Shown piece after piece: positions 1 through 7,849 of a DNA stretch of 64,000 nucleotides (positions are counted from its first letter, which is position 1; each line of letters begins with the position of its first letter). The stretch covers positions 1,651,252-1,715,251 of the forward strand of contig NZ_KI912613.1 in assembly GCF_000519325.1 (NCBI RefSeq). Reading direction: 5' to 3'. The notes under the pieces are model-generated. The model saw nothing but the letters and a program-made list of their open reading frames with translations, ran no database searches and was not told the DNA's origin. The translations under genes and the position numbers were made by a program. This stretch comes from Patulibacter minatonensis DSM 18081. Its GTDB lineage: Bacteria > Actinomycetota > Thermoleophilia > Solirubrobacterales > Solirubrobacteraceae.

Positions 1-2223
1 GCGCGCGACGCGGAGCGACCCGCCCCGCCGTCCCCCGCCGTCGACGCCCGACCGGCCGCGGCGCCGCCCGCCCCCGCGCTGCCCGTCCCCACGCCGTCCG
101 CCCCCACGCCGCCGTTGCCGCGCGCCCCCGCACCCGCCGCGTCGTCGCCCGACCACGACACCCTCTCGCCCGCCGAGGAGGCGTACCTCGCGTCGCTCGA
201 CGCCCTCGACGGGGACGACGCCGGGCCCGCGCGGTCCGGGGACGACGGGGCGTTCGACCCGGGCTCGTACGACGCGACCCCGAACTTCGACGATCCCGGC
301 TCGTTCGACGACACGCCGGTCTTCGACGACCCGGGCGGGTTCGACAGCACGCCCGTGTTCGACGACCCCGGTGCGTTCGGTGACGCCCCCGGCGGCGGGC
401 GGTCCTCGTTCTCCGCGACCGGCTCCGGGGCGTCCGCCTCCACCGGGTCCCGGTCCACCGCTTCCCCCGCCGGTCCGGCGCCCGACCGCGCTCCCCTCGA
501 TCACGTCGACCCGGACTCGCTGCTGCACCTGCTCGGGCTCGAGTCCTTCCGGCCCGGCCAGCGCGAGGCGGTCGAGGCCGCGCTGCACGGCCGCGACTCG
601 CTGGTCGTCATGCCCACCGGCGGCGGCAAGAGCCTCTGCTACCAGCTGCCCGCGCTCGCCGGCGACGACCTGACGGTGGTCGTCTCGCCGCTGATCGCCC
701 TGATGCGCGACCAGTGCGCGCGGCTGACCGACCTCGGCCACCCGGCGGTGATGCTCGCGTCGGGCGGCGACGGGGCGAGCAACCGGCAGGCGATCGACGA
801 GGTCCGCGACGGCACGGCGAAGGTCTGCTTCGCGGCACCCGAGCGGTTCGCGTCCGGCGTGTTCCGGAACGCGCTCCGGACGAGGGCGATCGCGCTGTTC
901 GTCGTCGACGAGGCGCACTGCGTCAGCGAGTGGGGGCACGACTTCCGGCCCGACTACCTGCGGCTCTCCGCCGTCATCGAGGAGCTCGGCCGGCCGCCCG
1001 TGATGGCGTGCACCGCCACCGCGACGCCGAAGGTCGCGGACGAGATCGTCTCCCGGCTCGAGCTGCGGACGGCGACCCGCGTGCGCTCCGGCTTCGACCG
1101 GCCGAACCTCTCCTTCGACGTGCTGCCGTTCGACGGCCAGGGGTCGGTGGCGAAGAAGAAGGCCACGCTCGTCGCGGGCGTGTCGGACCCGGCCAACCGT
1201 CCCGCGATCGTCTACTGCGGCACCCGCAAGAGCACCGAGGAGGTCTGCGACCTCCTGAACGCGACCGGCGTGACCGCCGTCGGGTACCACGCGGGCATGT
1301 CCGCGGACGTGCGGGCGAGCCGCCAGGACGCGTTCATGCGGGGGCAGGCCGAGGTCGTCGTCGCGACCAACGCGTTCGGGATGGGCGTCGACAAGGCCGA
1401 CGTGCGGTCCGTCTGGCACTGGGCCCTGCCGTCGTCGCTCGAGGCGTACTACCAGGAGGCCGGCCGCGCCGGGCGCGACGGGGCGCTGTCCCGCGCGGTG
1501 CTGCTGGCGTCCAGGTCCGACCTCGGGCGGCTCGTCCGCTTCATCAACGAGGCGGAGGTCACGGTCGAGCAGGTCGGAGGGCTGGTCGGGCGCCTGCGCG
1601 CGCAGGCGGACCAGGACGGCGTGGTCGACGCCGACGCGGGGCAGGACCGCGACCGGATCGCGCTGGCGATCGCCGAGCGCGCGGGAGCGATCGAGCTGGC
1701 GCCGGGGCCGGGCGGCCGCCTCCGGGTCCGCGTCCATCCGGGCGGCCTGGACCACGGGCGCGTCGCCCAGATGTGCCGTGCGGCGAAGGACCGCCGCTGG
1801 CAGGCGTACCGCTCGATCGAGAAGTACGCGGCCGGCGACAACGAGGTCTGCCGGCGCCGGCAGCTGCTCGACCACTTCGGCGATCCCGAGGACGGCGCGC
1901 CGCTCGGCCGCTGCTGCGACGTCCACGACCCCGTCGACTGGCTGCCGCCGATCCAGGTCGCTTCGGGGCGCTCGCGCGGCGGGTCGAGTCAGGCGGAGGA
2001 GACCGGCCGCCCCGTCTCCGACGACGAGCTCGCGCCGCTGAAGGCCTGGCGCCGCGAGCGCGCGGACGGCAAGCCCGCCTACACGGTGGCGACGGACAAG
2101 ACGCTGCGCGAGGTCGTCCGGCAGCAGCCGTCGACCCCGGACGAGCTCGGTGCGATCAGCGGCATCGGTCCGTCGTTCCTGCAGAAGCACGGCGACGCCC
2201 TGCTGGAGCTCCTGCGGGGCTGA
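1..2223 (+). CDS. recQ: ATP-dependent DNA helicase RecQ (5' end beyond window)
   Basis: A 3'-5' superfamily 2 DNA helicase acting in recombination and replication repair. The frame is open from base 1, so the true start lies upstream; a TTG at 115 is the first possible start inside the window but is unlikely to be it. Visible are Walker A (MPTGGGKS near 610), the DEAH box (VVDEAHCVSEW near 900), the conserved RecQ zinc-binding cysteines (CRRRQLLDHF near 1850, then GRCCDVHD) and a C-terminal HRDC-like domain from about 2020. The N-terminal 150 or so residues are a low-complexity Pro/Ala and acidic extension holding FDDPG/FDxTPVFDDPG repeats (about 283-380), not part of the usual RecQ core. Confidence 0.93.
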   Translation, partial: ARDAERPAPPSPAVDARPAAAPPAPALPVPTPSAPTPPLPRAPAPAASSPDHDTLSPAEEAYLASLDALDGDDAGPARSGDDGAFDPGSYDATPNFDDPGSFDDTPVFDDPGGFDSTPVFDDPGAFGDAPGGGRSSFSATGSGASASTGSRSTASPAGPAPDRAPLDHVDPDSLLHLLGLESFRPGQREAVEAALHGRDSLVVMPTGGGKSLCYQLPALAGDDLTVVVSPLIALMRDQCARLTDLGHPAVMLASGGDGASNRQAIDEVRDGTAKVCFAAPERFASGVFRNALRTRAIALFVVDEAHCVSEWGHDFRPDYLRLSAVIEELGRPPVMACTATATPKVADEIVSRLELRTATRVRSGFDRPNLSFDVLPFDGQGSVAKKKATLVAGVSDPANRPAIVYCGTRKSTEEVCDLLNATGVTAVGYHAGMSADVRASRQDAFMRGQAEVVVATNAFGMGVDKADVRSVWHWALPSSLEAYYQEAGRAGRDGALSRAVLLASRSDLGRLVRFINEAEVTVEQVGGLVGRLRAQADQDGVVDADAGQDRDRIALAIAERAGAIELAPGPGGRLRVRVHPGGLDHGRVAQMCRAAKDRRWQAYRSIEKYAAGDNEVCRRRQLLDHFGDPEDGAPLGRCCDVHDPVDWLPPIQVASGRSRGGSSQAEETGRPVSDDELAPLKAWRRERADGKPAYTVATDKTLREVVRQQPSTPDELGAISGIGPSFLQKHGDALLELLRG

Positions 2224-2224
2224 A

Positions 2225-2584
2225 TCACGTCGGGTTCCGGCGCTGGATCGCTTCGGCGATCGCCTTGATCCGTCGCAGTCGGGCGTCCCATCCCGACCCG
2301 ACCAGCGCGAGCTGCGCGGTCGCGTCGGCCATGCGTCGCGGGTCCGCCTCGTACCGTCGCTCCCGGCCGACCGTGGTGCCGTGGACGAGCCCCACGCGGT
2401 CGAGGACCGCCAGGTGCTTCGCCACCGCCTGCCGGGTCACGGGCAGCTGCTCGCTGAGCGTCGTCGCCGTCCCGCCACCGTCGGCGAGCAGCAGGTCGAG
2501 CATGCGCCGCCGGGTCGGGTCCCCGATCGCGGACCACAGGTCGTCGTCGACCTCGTCGGCCACCCGGTCGACCGCGGTGCTCAC
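2225..2584 (-). CDS. ArsR-family winged-helix repressor
   Basis: A 119-residue helix-turn-helix repressor of the type usually paired with SRPBCC (AHSA1/START-like) proteins. The N-terminal half carries IGDPTRRRMLDLL and a recognition helix RQAVAKHLAVL, typical of ArsR proteins that treat the promoter of their own operon as target; no metal-binding ELCVC motif is present, so it is probably not a metal sensor. Its GTG start overlaps the stop of the upstream SRPBCC gene by four bases (GTGA), implying translational coupling. The order, with the SRPBCC gene first, is the reverse of many such pairs. Two matching palindromes precede the operon. Confidence 0.9.
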   Translation of the reverse strand: MSTAVDRVADEVDDDLWSAIGDPTRRRMLDLLLADGGGTATTLSEQLPVTRQAVAKHLAVLDRVGLVHGTTVGRERRYEADPRRMADATAQLALVGSGWDARLRRIKAIAEAIQRRNPT

Positions 2585-3045
2585 GACGCCGTCGCGAGTC
2601 GGCCGGCGTAGTCCGCGACGCTCGGTACGAAGCGGGCCCAGCCCTCCTCGTGGGACGCGTAGGTCGCCTCGAGCTCCTCGACGCTCCAGTCCTTGCCCTG
2701 GTAGCCGGTCTCCGAGAAGCGGATCGTCGTGCCGGAACCGGTCGGGACGAGCTCGAACGTCGCCAGCAGCGAGTTCTCCGCGGTGGCCGGGGCACCGCCG
2801 TCGGCGACCCAGCGGAACGAGAACAGGCGGTGCGGGTCGGCGTCGACGACGGTGAGCGTCTCCACGTGTGGCTCCGGGGACTCACGGCCCCAGGCGATCT
2901 CGGTGACCTGCCCGGGCGTCGCCGACAGCCCGGTCTCGGCGCCGTTCCACCACTCCAGGATGTGCTCCGGGCTCGTGATGACGTCGAAGACGATCTCGGG
3001 GCTCGCGTCGACGTGGATCTCGTGGGTGATGCTCTCGCGGGTCAT
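2581..3045 (-). CDS. SRPBCC (AHSA1-like) domain protein
   Basis: A 154-residue START-like hydrophobic-ligand-binding protein (activator of Hsp90 ATPase homologue 1-like family in bacteria). Seen: the N-terminal HVDASPEIVFDVITSPEHI segment and WWNG motif, then the strand-rich core and a C-terminal helix WARFVPSVADYAG. The ATG at 3045 is chosen because an AAAGGAG Shine-Dalgarno sequence lies seven bases before it; the open frame upstream is antisense to the SDR. It is the first gene of a two-gene operon with the ArsR repressor. Ligand unknown; related proteins are often induced by organic compounds. Confidence 0.88.
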   Translation of the reverse strand: MTRESITHEIHVDASPEIVFDVITSPEHILEWWNGAETGLSATPGQVTEIAWGRESPEPHVETLTVVDADPHRLFSFRWVADGGAPATAENSLLATFELVPTGSGTTIRFSETGYQGKDWSVEELEATYASHEEGWARFVPSVADYAGRLATAS

Positions 3046-3055
3046 GCCTGCTCCT

Positions 3056-3117
3056 TTGTGCAACGTTCGGTTGCGCAAGCGTAGCGATGGTCGGCGAGAT
3101 GTGCAACTGCATGTTGC
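3056..3117. promoter_or_regulatory. Twin ArsR-type operators
   Basis: Two copies of the palindrome GCAAC-N5-GTTGC occur at 3060-3074 and 3103-3117, with centres 43 bases apart (about four helical turns). The first extends to a nearly perfect 9-5-9 repeat (3056-3078) and abuts the Shine-Dalgarno sequence of the SRPBCC gene. Symmetry and position fit autoregulation by the adjacent ArsR repressor; that assignment is inference. Confidence 0.72.
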
Positions 3118-3262
3118 GTCCTGTCGCTGCGGTGCACGCCCCGGCGCTGCGCCGCGGCGTGCGGCCCGCTGTCCGCCGGCGTCGACCGCCCAGCCGGGCC
3201 GGTCCGCGTCCTGCCCGCCCCGCCACCGTGTGCGGGGGTCGTTCACGGGGCAACGGTTGGGT

Positions 3263-3931
3263 ATGACCACCATCGCGATCATCGGTGCCGGACGCGGTCT
3301 CGGGGCGGCCGTTGCCCGCCGCTTCGGCAAGGAGGGCTTCGCCGTCGCCCTGATCTCTCGCAACCAGGACCGCGCGGAGGGCCTCGCCGCCGACCTCCGC
3401 GGCGAGGGCGTCGAGGCGAAGGGCTTCGCGGCCGACGTGCGCGACCCCGACTCGATCGCCGCGGTCCTGGAGTCTGCCACCGAGACCCTCGGCCCGATCG
3501 AGGTCCTCCAGTACAGCCCGCTCCCGCAGAAGGACTTCATGCGCCCGGTGCTCGAGACGACGCCGAAGGACCTCGTCGGCCCGGTCGAATTCTCCATCTA
3601 CGGCCCGGTCGCCGCCGTCCACGCCGTCGTTCCGGGCATGCGTTTCCTACCGGGCGAGAACCGCGGCACGATCCTCTTCGTCAACGGCGGCTCGGCCGTC
3701 AAGCCCGGTCGCAACGTCACCGGCACGAGCGTCGCCTTCGCCGGCCAGGCCGCCTACGCGGAGCTCCTCAACGAGGTCCTCGGCGAGGAGGGCATCCAGG
3801 TCTCGCAGCTGATCATCGGCGGCCGGATCGTCGAGGGCGACGAGGAGAAGGGCCCGGACGTCCTGGCCGAGAAGCTCTGGGACCTGCACGTGAAACGCGA
3901 CCGCTTCCGCGTGCAGGTCTCGAGCGACTGA
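3263..3931 (+). CDS. Atypical short-chain dehydrogenase/reductase
   Basis: A 222-residue single-domain SDR-fold protein. The N-terminal Rossmann motif GAGRGLG (residues 7-13) and the DVRDPDS segment support NAD(P) binding. The usual NNAG motif is replaced around QYSPLPQ, and the catalytic YxxxK is not recognisable: the equivalent stretch reads SVAFAGQAAYAEL. It may therefore be a non-catalytic or altered SDR. ATG at 3263 is the first Met before the Rossmann fold. It faces zwf convergently with only three bases between stops, so no independent terminator is visible. Confidence 0.82.
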   Translation: MTTIAIIGAGRGLGAAVARRFGKEGFAVALISRNQDRAEGLAADLRGEGVEAKGFAADVRDPDSIAAVLESATETLGPIEVLQYSPLPQKDFMRPVLETTPKDLVGPVEFSIYGPVAAVHAVVPGMRFLPGENRGTILFVNGGSAVKPGRNVTGTSVAFAGQAAYAELLNEVLGEEGIQVSQLIIGGRIVEGDEEKGPDVLAEKLWDLHVKRDRFRVQVSSD

Positions 3932-3934
3932 CGC

Positions 3935-5440
3935 TCAGCCGCCGTCGGGCAGCCGCCACCCGCGCGGGTGCGGCAGCGCGACGGCCTCCTCCGGGCCCCA
4001 CGAGCCCTGGGCGTAGGGGAGGGGCGCCGGTCGGTCGTCGCCCTCGAGCACCGGCGCGCAGACCTCCCACAGCCGCTCGATCTCCTCGGCGCGGGTGAAG
4101 AGCATGTGGTCGCCCTTCATCACGTCGTGGAGGAGCCGCTCGTAGGCCTCCAGGCCGTGGCGGTCGTAGAAGTCCTGGTCGATGTCGAGCTTCATCGACA
4201 CGGCGCCCAGGTCCATCGTCGGACCCGGGACCTTCGCGAGCATCTCGATCGAGACCGTCGGGTCCTCCGAGAGCTCGAAGACGATCTCGTTCGGCCGGGC
4301 CCGCTTGTGGCCGTCGAAGTCGTTCACCACCGCGCCGTCCCCGTCGTGGTCGACGTCGCGGTGCAGGGGGAACATCCGCATCGGCGGCTCGTGGAAGCCG
4401 ACCGTGACGACGCGGCGGCCGTCGGCGAGGGCCTTGCCGGTGCGCAGGAAGAACGGCACGCCCTTCCAGCGCCAGTTGTCGACGTGGGCCTCGAGCGCGA
4501 CGAACGTCTCGACGTCGGAGTCGTCGGCGACGTCGTCCTCGTCGCGGTAGCCCTCGTACTGCCCGAGGACGGTGCGCTCCGGATCGAGCGGACGCAGCGA
4601 CTGGAAGACCTTCGTGCGCTCGGCGTGCAGCGCGTCGGCGTTGAGCGCGACCGGCGGCTCGAGCGCGACGAACCCGAGCAGCTGCAGCAGGTGCGTCGTG
4701 ATCATGTCGCGGAACGCGCCGGTGCCCTCGTAGAACGCGGCGCGGCCCTCGATCGTGAGCTTCTCCGGCACGTCGATCTGGACGTAGGCGATGTGGTCGC
4801 GGTTCCAGATCGGCTCGAAGAGGCCGTTGGCGAACCGGAAGGCGAGGATGTTCTGCGCGGCCTCCTTCCCGAGGAAGTGGTCGATGCGGAAGATCTGCTC
4901 CTCGCGGAGCGTCTCGTGCAGCGCGGCGTTGAGCGCCTTCGCGCTCGCGACGTCGTGGCCGAACGGCTTCTCGATGACGAGCGCGGCGTCCTTCGCGATC
5001 CCGGTCTCGCCGAGCATCCCGACCATCGACTCCATCGCGGACGGCGGGACCGACAGGTAGACGAGCCGGGAGCCCGTCGCCCCGATCTCGTCCTCGGCGT
5101 CCTTCACGGCCTTCGCGAGGTCCTCGCCGTCGTCGGCGGAGGAGACGACGAACGAGAGCCGCTCCGAGAACGCCTCCCACGTCTCGTCGGTGAGCTCCTT
5201 GCGCCCGAACTCGGAGAGCGCGTCGTGGATCCGCTCCCGGAACTCCTCGTCGGTGCCGGGGGAGTGCCGGCCCGAGCCGATGATGCGGAAGTCCTCCGGC
5301 ATCAGGCCGGCGAGCATCAGGTGGAAGAAGCCGGGATAGAGCTTGCGCTTGGCGAGGTCGCCCGTCGCGCCGAACAGGACCAGCACCCGGTTCTCGGGGC
5401 GCTGCGCCCTGGTGGTCTTCGCGTCGCGCTGGTCGGGCAT
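3935..5440 (-). CDS. zwf: Glucose-6-phosphate 1-dehydrogenase
   Basis: Oxidises glucose 6-phosphate to 6-phosphogluconolactone with NADP+, the entry step of the oxidative pentose phosphate pathway; cytoplasmic. At 501 residues it has the normal family length. Seen: nucleotide-binding GATGDLAKRK (about residues 24-33), the signature RIDHFLGKE (about 180-188) with substrate- and catalysis-linked His and Lys, and FANGLFEPIWN just after it. No opcA, tal or gnd neighbour is present in the window, so it appears to be a stand-alone zwf. The ATG is followed by a short basic N-terminus before the Rossmann strand. Confidence 0.97.
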   Translation of the reverse strand: MPDQRDAKTTRAQRPENRVLVLFGATGDLAKRKLYPGFFHLMLAGLMPEDFRIIGSGRHSPGTDEEFRERIHDALSEFGRKELTDETWEAFSERLSFVVSSADDGEDLAKAVKDAEDEIGATGSRLVYLSVPPSAMESMVGMLGETGIAKDAALVIEKPFGHDVASAKALNAALHETLREEQIFRIDHFLGKEAAQNILAFRFANGLFEPIWNRDHIAYVQIDVPEKLTIEGRAAFYEGTGAFRDMITTHLLQLLGFVALEPPVALNADALHAERTKVFQSLRPLDPERTVLGQYEGYRDEDDVADDSDVETFVALEAHVDNWRWKGVPFFLRTGKALADGRRVVTVGFHEPPMRMFPLHRDVDHDGDGAVVNDFDGHKRARPNEIVFELSEDPTVSIEMLAKVPGPTMDLGAVSMKLDIDQDFYDRHGLEAYERLLHDVMKGDHMLFTRAEEIERLWEVCAPVLEGDDRPAPLPYAQGSWGPEEAVALPHPRGWRLPDGG

Positions 5441-5529
5441 CGGTGTCCATGTTCCCGATCGGGGCGCGCGCGACGCAGGGGACGGGCGATCGGCGGGGCG
5501 CGGGCGTCAGGTCGCGGAGCCTGCTCGCG

Positions 5530-5562
5530 TCCGGTGCGGCTCCGGTGCGGTTCCGGTGCGGC
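5530..5562. repeat. Three tandem 11-bp repeats
   Basis: TCCGGTGCGGC/T occurs three times head to tail (5530, 5541, 5552) in the roughly 200-base gap between divergent zwf and the thioesterase gene. The 11-base period places each copy on about the same face of DNA. It could be a binding array for a regulator or simple low-complexity expansion. Confidence 0.55.
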
Positions 5563-5642
5563 GTGCGCCTGTCGATCCCGACGACCCCGCGCGACGTCGT
5601 GCCGGGCGTCCCGCCGCCGGCGAGGTAGCGTCCCGGGAACGT

Positions 5643-6095
5643 ATGGACGATGCAACCTTGCGGGCCCTCGCGGAGCACAACCCGTACTGCCTGGGCTGCG
5701 GGAGCGACACCCCGGCCGGCGTCGGGTTCCGGATGATCGGGCTCGAGCCGGGGAGCCTGCGCGGGACGGTGTCGTTCTCGCGGATCCACGAGGGCGCGCA
5801 GGGCCGGACGCACGGCGGGGCGATCGCGACGGCCCTCGACGAGACGGTCGGCCAGCTCGCGCAGATCGAGTTCGAGGGCGGGTGCGCGACGGGCGAGCTG
5901 ACCGTCCGGTACCACCGGCCCACGCCGGCGGACGGCAGCGTCTACGACGTGACCGCGCGGGTCACCGGTCGCGAGGGGCGGAAGATCTTCATGGCCGCCG
6001 AGCTCCTGCTGGGCGACGAGGTGCTGGCGTCCGCCTCGGCGGTCATGTTCTCGATGACGGGCGCGGGGGCCGGCGAGGGCGCCCCGGTCGCCTGA
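5643..6095 (+). CDS. PaaI-type hotdog-fold thioesterase
   Basis: A 150-residue single hotdog domain, the length of PaaI/YbgC-class acyl-CoA thioesterases that hydrolyse acyl- or aryl-CoA esters. The diagnostic THGGAIATALDE motif (about residues 57-68) provides the substrate-facing helix. The N-terminus carries HNPYCLGCGSD, a Cys-containing start seen in many uncharacterised members. A TAGCGT box at 5626-5631 would place transcription start about five bases before the ATG. Substrate cannot be told from sequence. Confidence 0.87.
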   Translation: MDDATLRALAEHNPYCLGCGSDTPAGVGFRMIGLEPGSLRGTVSFSRIHEGAQGRTHGGAIATALDETVGQLAQIEFEGGCATGELTVRYHRPTPADGSVYDVTARVTGREGRKIFMAAELLLGDEVLASASAVMFSMTGAGAGEGAPVA

Positions 6096-6193
6096 TCCGC
6101 CCATCACGGGCGCCGGGCGGTCCGCCGGTCGGCCGGCCGGCGCCGGCCCCCCGCACCTGGCGCCCCGCCGCTCGCGCTGGCAGCATCACGGCG

Positions 6194-7261
6194 GTGAGCC
6201 CCGGCCCCGTTCCCCCGACCGCGCTGGAGCGCCGCACGCTGGCCGCGGCCAAGGGCGGCGACGAGCACGCCTACCAGCGGCTCGTCGCACCGTTCGAGAA
6301 GGAGCTCCACGCGCACTGCTACCGGATGCTCGGCTCGGTCCACGACGCCGACGACGCGCGGCAGGACGCGCTGCTGCGGGCGTGGCGGTCGCTCGGGCGG
6401 TTCGAGGGCCGCAGCTCGCTGAAGTCGTGGCTCTACCGGATCCACACGAACACCTGCCTGGACGTGCTCGCGAAGCGGAAGAAGCACCGCGTGATGCCCG
6501 CCGAGCACGGACCCGCCGGCAGCGCGGTGCCTGGTCCGGGGACGCCGCTGGCCGAGTCGGTCTGGATCGAGCCGTACCCCGACGAGCGCTACGTCGACGA
6601 GGACGCGCTCGCCGGTCCGGACGCGCGGATCGAGCAGCGCGAGGGCGTCGAGCTCGCGTTCGTCGCGGCGCTCCAGCACCTGCCGGCCCGCCAGCGCGCG
6701 GTGCTGATCCAGCGCGAGGTCCTCGGCTTCTCCGCCAAGGAGGTCGCCGCGTCGATCGAGACCACCGTGCCGGCCGTCAACAGCGCGCTGCAGCGGGCCC
6801 GGGCGACGCTCGACGACCTGCTCCCCGAGCGCACGCAGCAGGCGACCCTGCGCTCGCTCGGCGACGACGAGCTCGAGCGGATGGTCGGCGACTACGTGAC
6901 GGCGTGGGAGCAGGGCGACGTCGAGGGGATCGTCCGGATGCTGTCCGAGGATGCGACGCTCGCGATGCCGCCGATGCCCACCTGGTACCGCGGCGAGGAC
7001 GTCGTGATCTTCCTCCGCGACTGGGCGTTCTCCGGTCGCGCGTACGACGCCGAGGGTCGGCGGCGCGTGAAGGTCCTGCCGACCCGCGCCAACGGCCAGC
7101 CCGCGTTCGGGACGTACAGCTGGGCCGTCGACCGCGGCGTCCACCTGCCGACGGTGCTCCAGGTGATCAGCCTCGACGGCGACCGGATCAGCGAGATCAT
7201 GGGCTTCGTCAGCCCCGCGCTGTTCCCGCACTTCGGGCTGCCCGAGTCCCTGCCCGCGTAG
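6194..7261 (+). CDS. ECF-type sigma factor with C-terminal SnoaL domain
   Basis: A 355-residue sigma-70-family regulator. Region 2 is visible as YRMLGSVHDADDARQDALLR and region 4 as LPARQRAVLIQREVLGF followed by the helix-turn-helix AKEVAASIETTVPAVNSA. After residue 215 a SnoaL/NTF2-like domain follows (ELERMVGDYVTAWEQGDV to the end). Fusion of a C-terminal SnoaL-like domain is typical of ECF groups that lack a separate anti-sigma factor, the extension modulating activity; no anti-sigma gene lies next to it here. GTG at 6194 starts just before the first conserved helix. Regulon unknown. Confidence 0.9.
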   Translation: MSPGPVPPTALERRTLAAAKGGDEHAYQRLVAPFEKELHAHCYRMLGSVHDADDARQDALLRAWRSLGRFEGRSSLKSWLYRIHTNTCLDVLAKRKKHRVMPAEHGPAGSAVPGPGTPLAESVWIEPYPDERYVDEDALAGPDARIEQREGVELAFVAALQHLPARQRAVLIQREVLGFSAKEVAASIETTVPAVNSALQRARATLDDLLPERTQQATLRSLGDDELERMVGDYVTAWEQGDVEGIVRMLSEDATLAMPPMPTWYRGEDVVIFLRDWAFSGRAYDAEGRRRVKVLPTRANGQPAFGTYSWAVDRGVHLPTVLQVISLDGDRISEIMGFVSPALFPHFGLPESLPA

Positions 7262-7312
7262 GGCGCGCACCCGGCGGATCGAACACCGCGACGACCCGGG
7301 GCAGGCGGTCGC

Positions 7313-7783
7313 TCACGCGCGCTCCAGGGTGCGCAGGCCGCGGTCGGGCGTCCACGAGGTGATCACGACCGCGGTCCCGTCCGCGTTCGCGACGACGGTC
7401 GACGCCTCGCGGACGTCCAGGCAGAACAGGTGCGTCGGCCCGAGGTCGGCGATCTCGCCGTTGATCTCGCGGACCCGCACCGGATCGGTGATCTCCTCGA
7501 CCACGCCCGCGACCTTCGTGTCGCCGGCCCAGTCCGGCGGGTCGATCGAGCCCGAGTGCAGCGCGTACCGCGGGTCCCGGCGCAGGTCGAGCGCCTTGCG
7601 GGCCTCCCACATCGAGCCGATCCAGAGCTCCCCGTCGACGACCCGCGCCTCCGTCCCGCTGATCCGGGGCGACCCGTCCTTCCGGATCGTGGCGATCGTC
7701 TTGTGGACGTGCGCGTCGAGCAGCGCGCGCACCTGCGCGGCGAGCTCGGGGGCGGCGGACTGGAAGGCGGACCACGACGGCAT
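7313..7783 (-). CDS. Pyridoxamine 5'-phosphate oxidase-like (split-barrel) flavoprotein
   Basis: A 156-residue split beta-barrel protein of the PNPOx-like superfamily, which bind FMN or F420 and reduce or bind varied small molecules. Typical elements are the opening helix, HKTIATIRKDGSPRISG, and LWIGSMWEARKALDLRRDPR. It lacks the C-terminal dimerisation region of true PdxH, so a role in vitamin B6 synthesis is unlikely. It is divergently transcribed from the AraC-DinB gene with about 66 bases between starts, suggesting a shared control region. Confidence 0.82.
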   Translation of the reverse strand: MPSWSAFQSAAPELAAQVRALLDAHVHKTIATIRKDGSPRISGTEARVVDGELWIGSMWEARKALDLRRDPRYALHSGSIDPPDWAGDTKVAGVVEEITDPVRVREINGEIADLGPTHLFCLDVREASTVVANADGTAVVITSWTPDRGLRTLERA

Positions 7784-7849
7784 GGCCGGACCATCGCGCG
7801 CCGGCGGCGGCGGGGCGAGCGACGTGTCGAGGACGATCAAGCGGCGGGT

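Noticed and set aside
3968-6193. Long frame upstream of the sigma factor gene on the plus strand
   Set aside because: Antisense to zwf and overlapping the thioesterase; sigma region homology begins only after GTG 6194.
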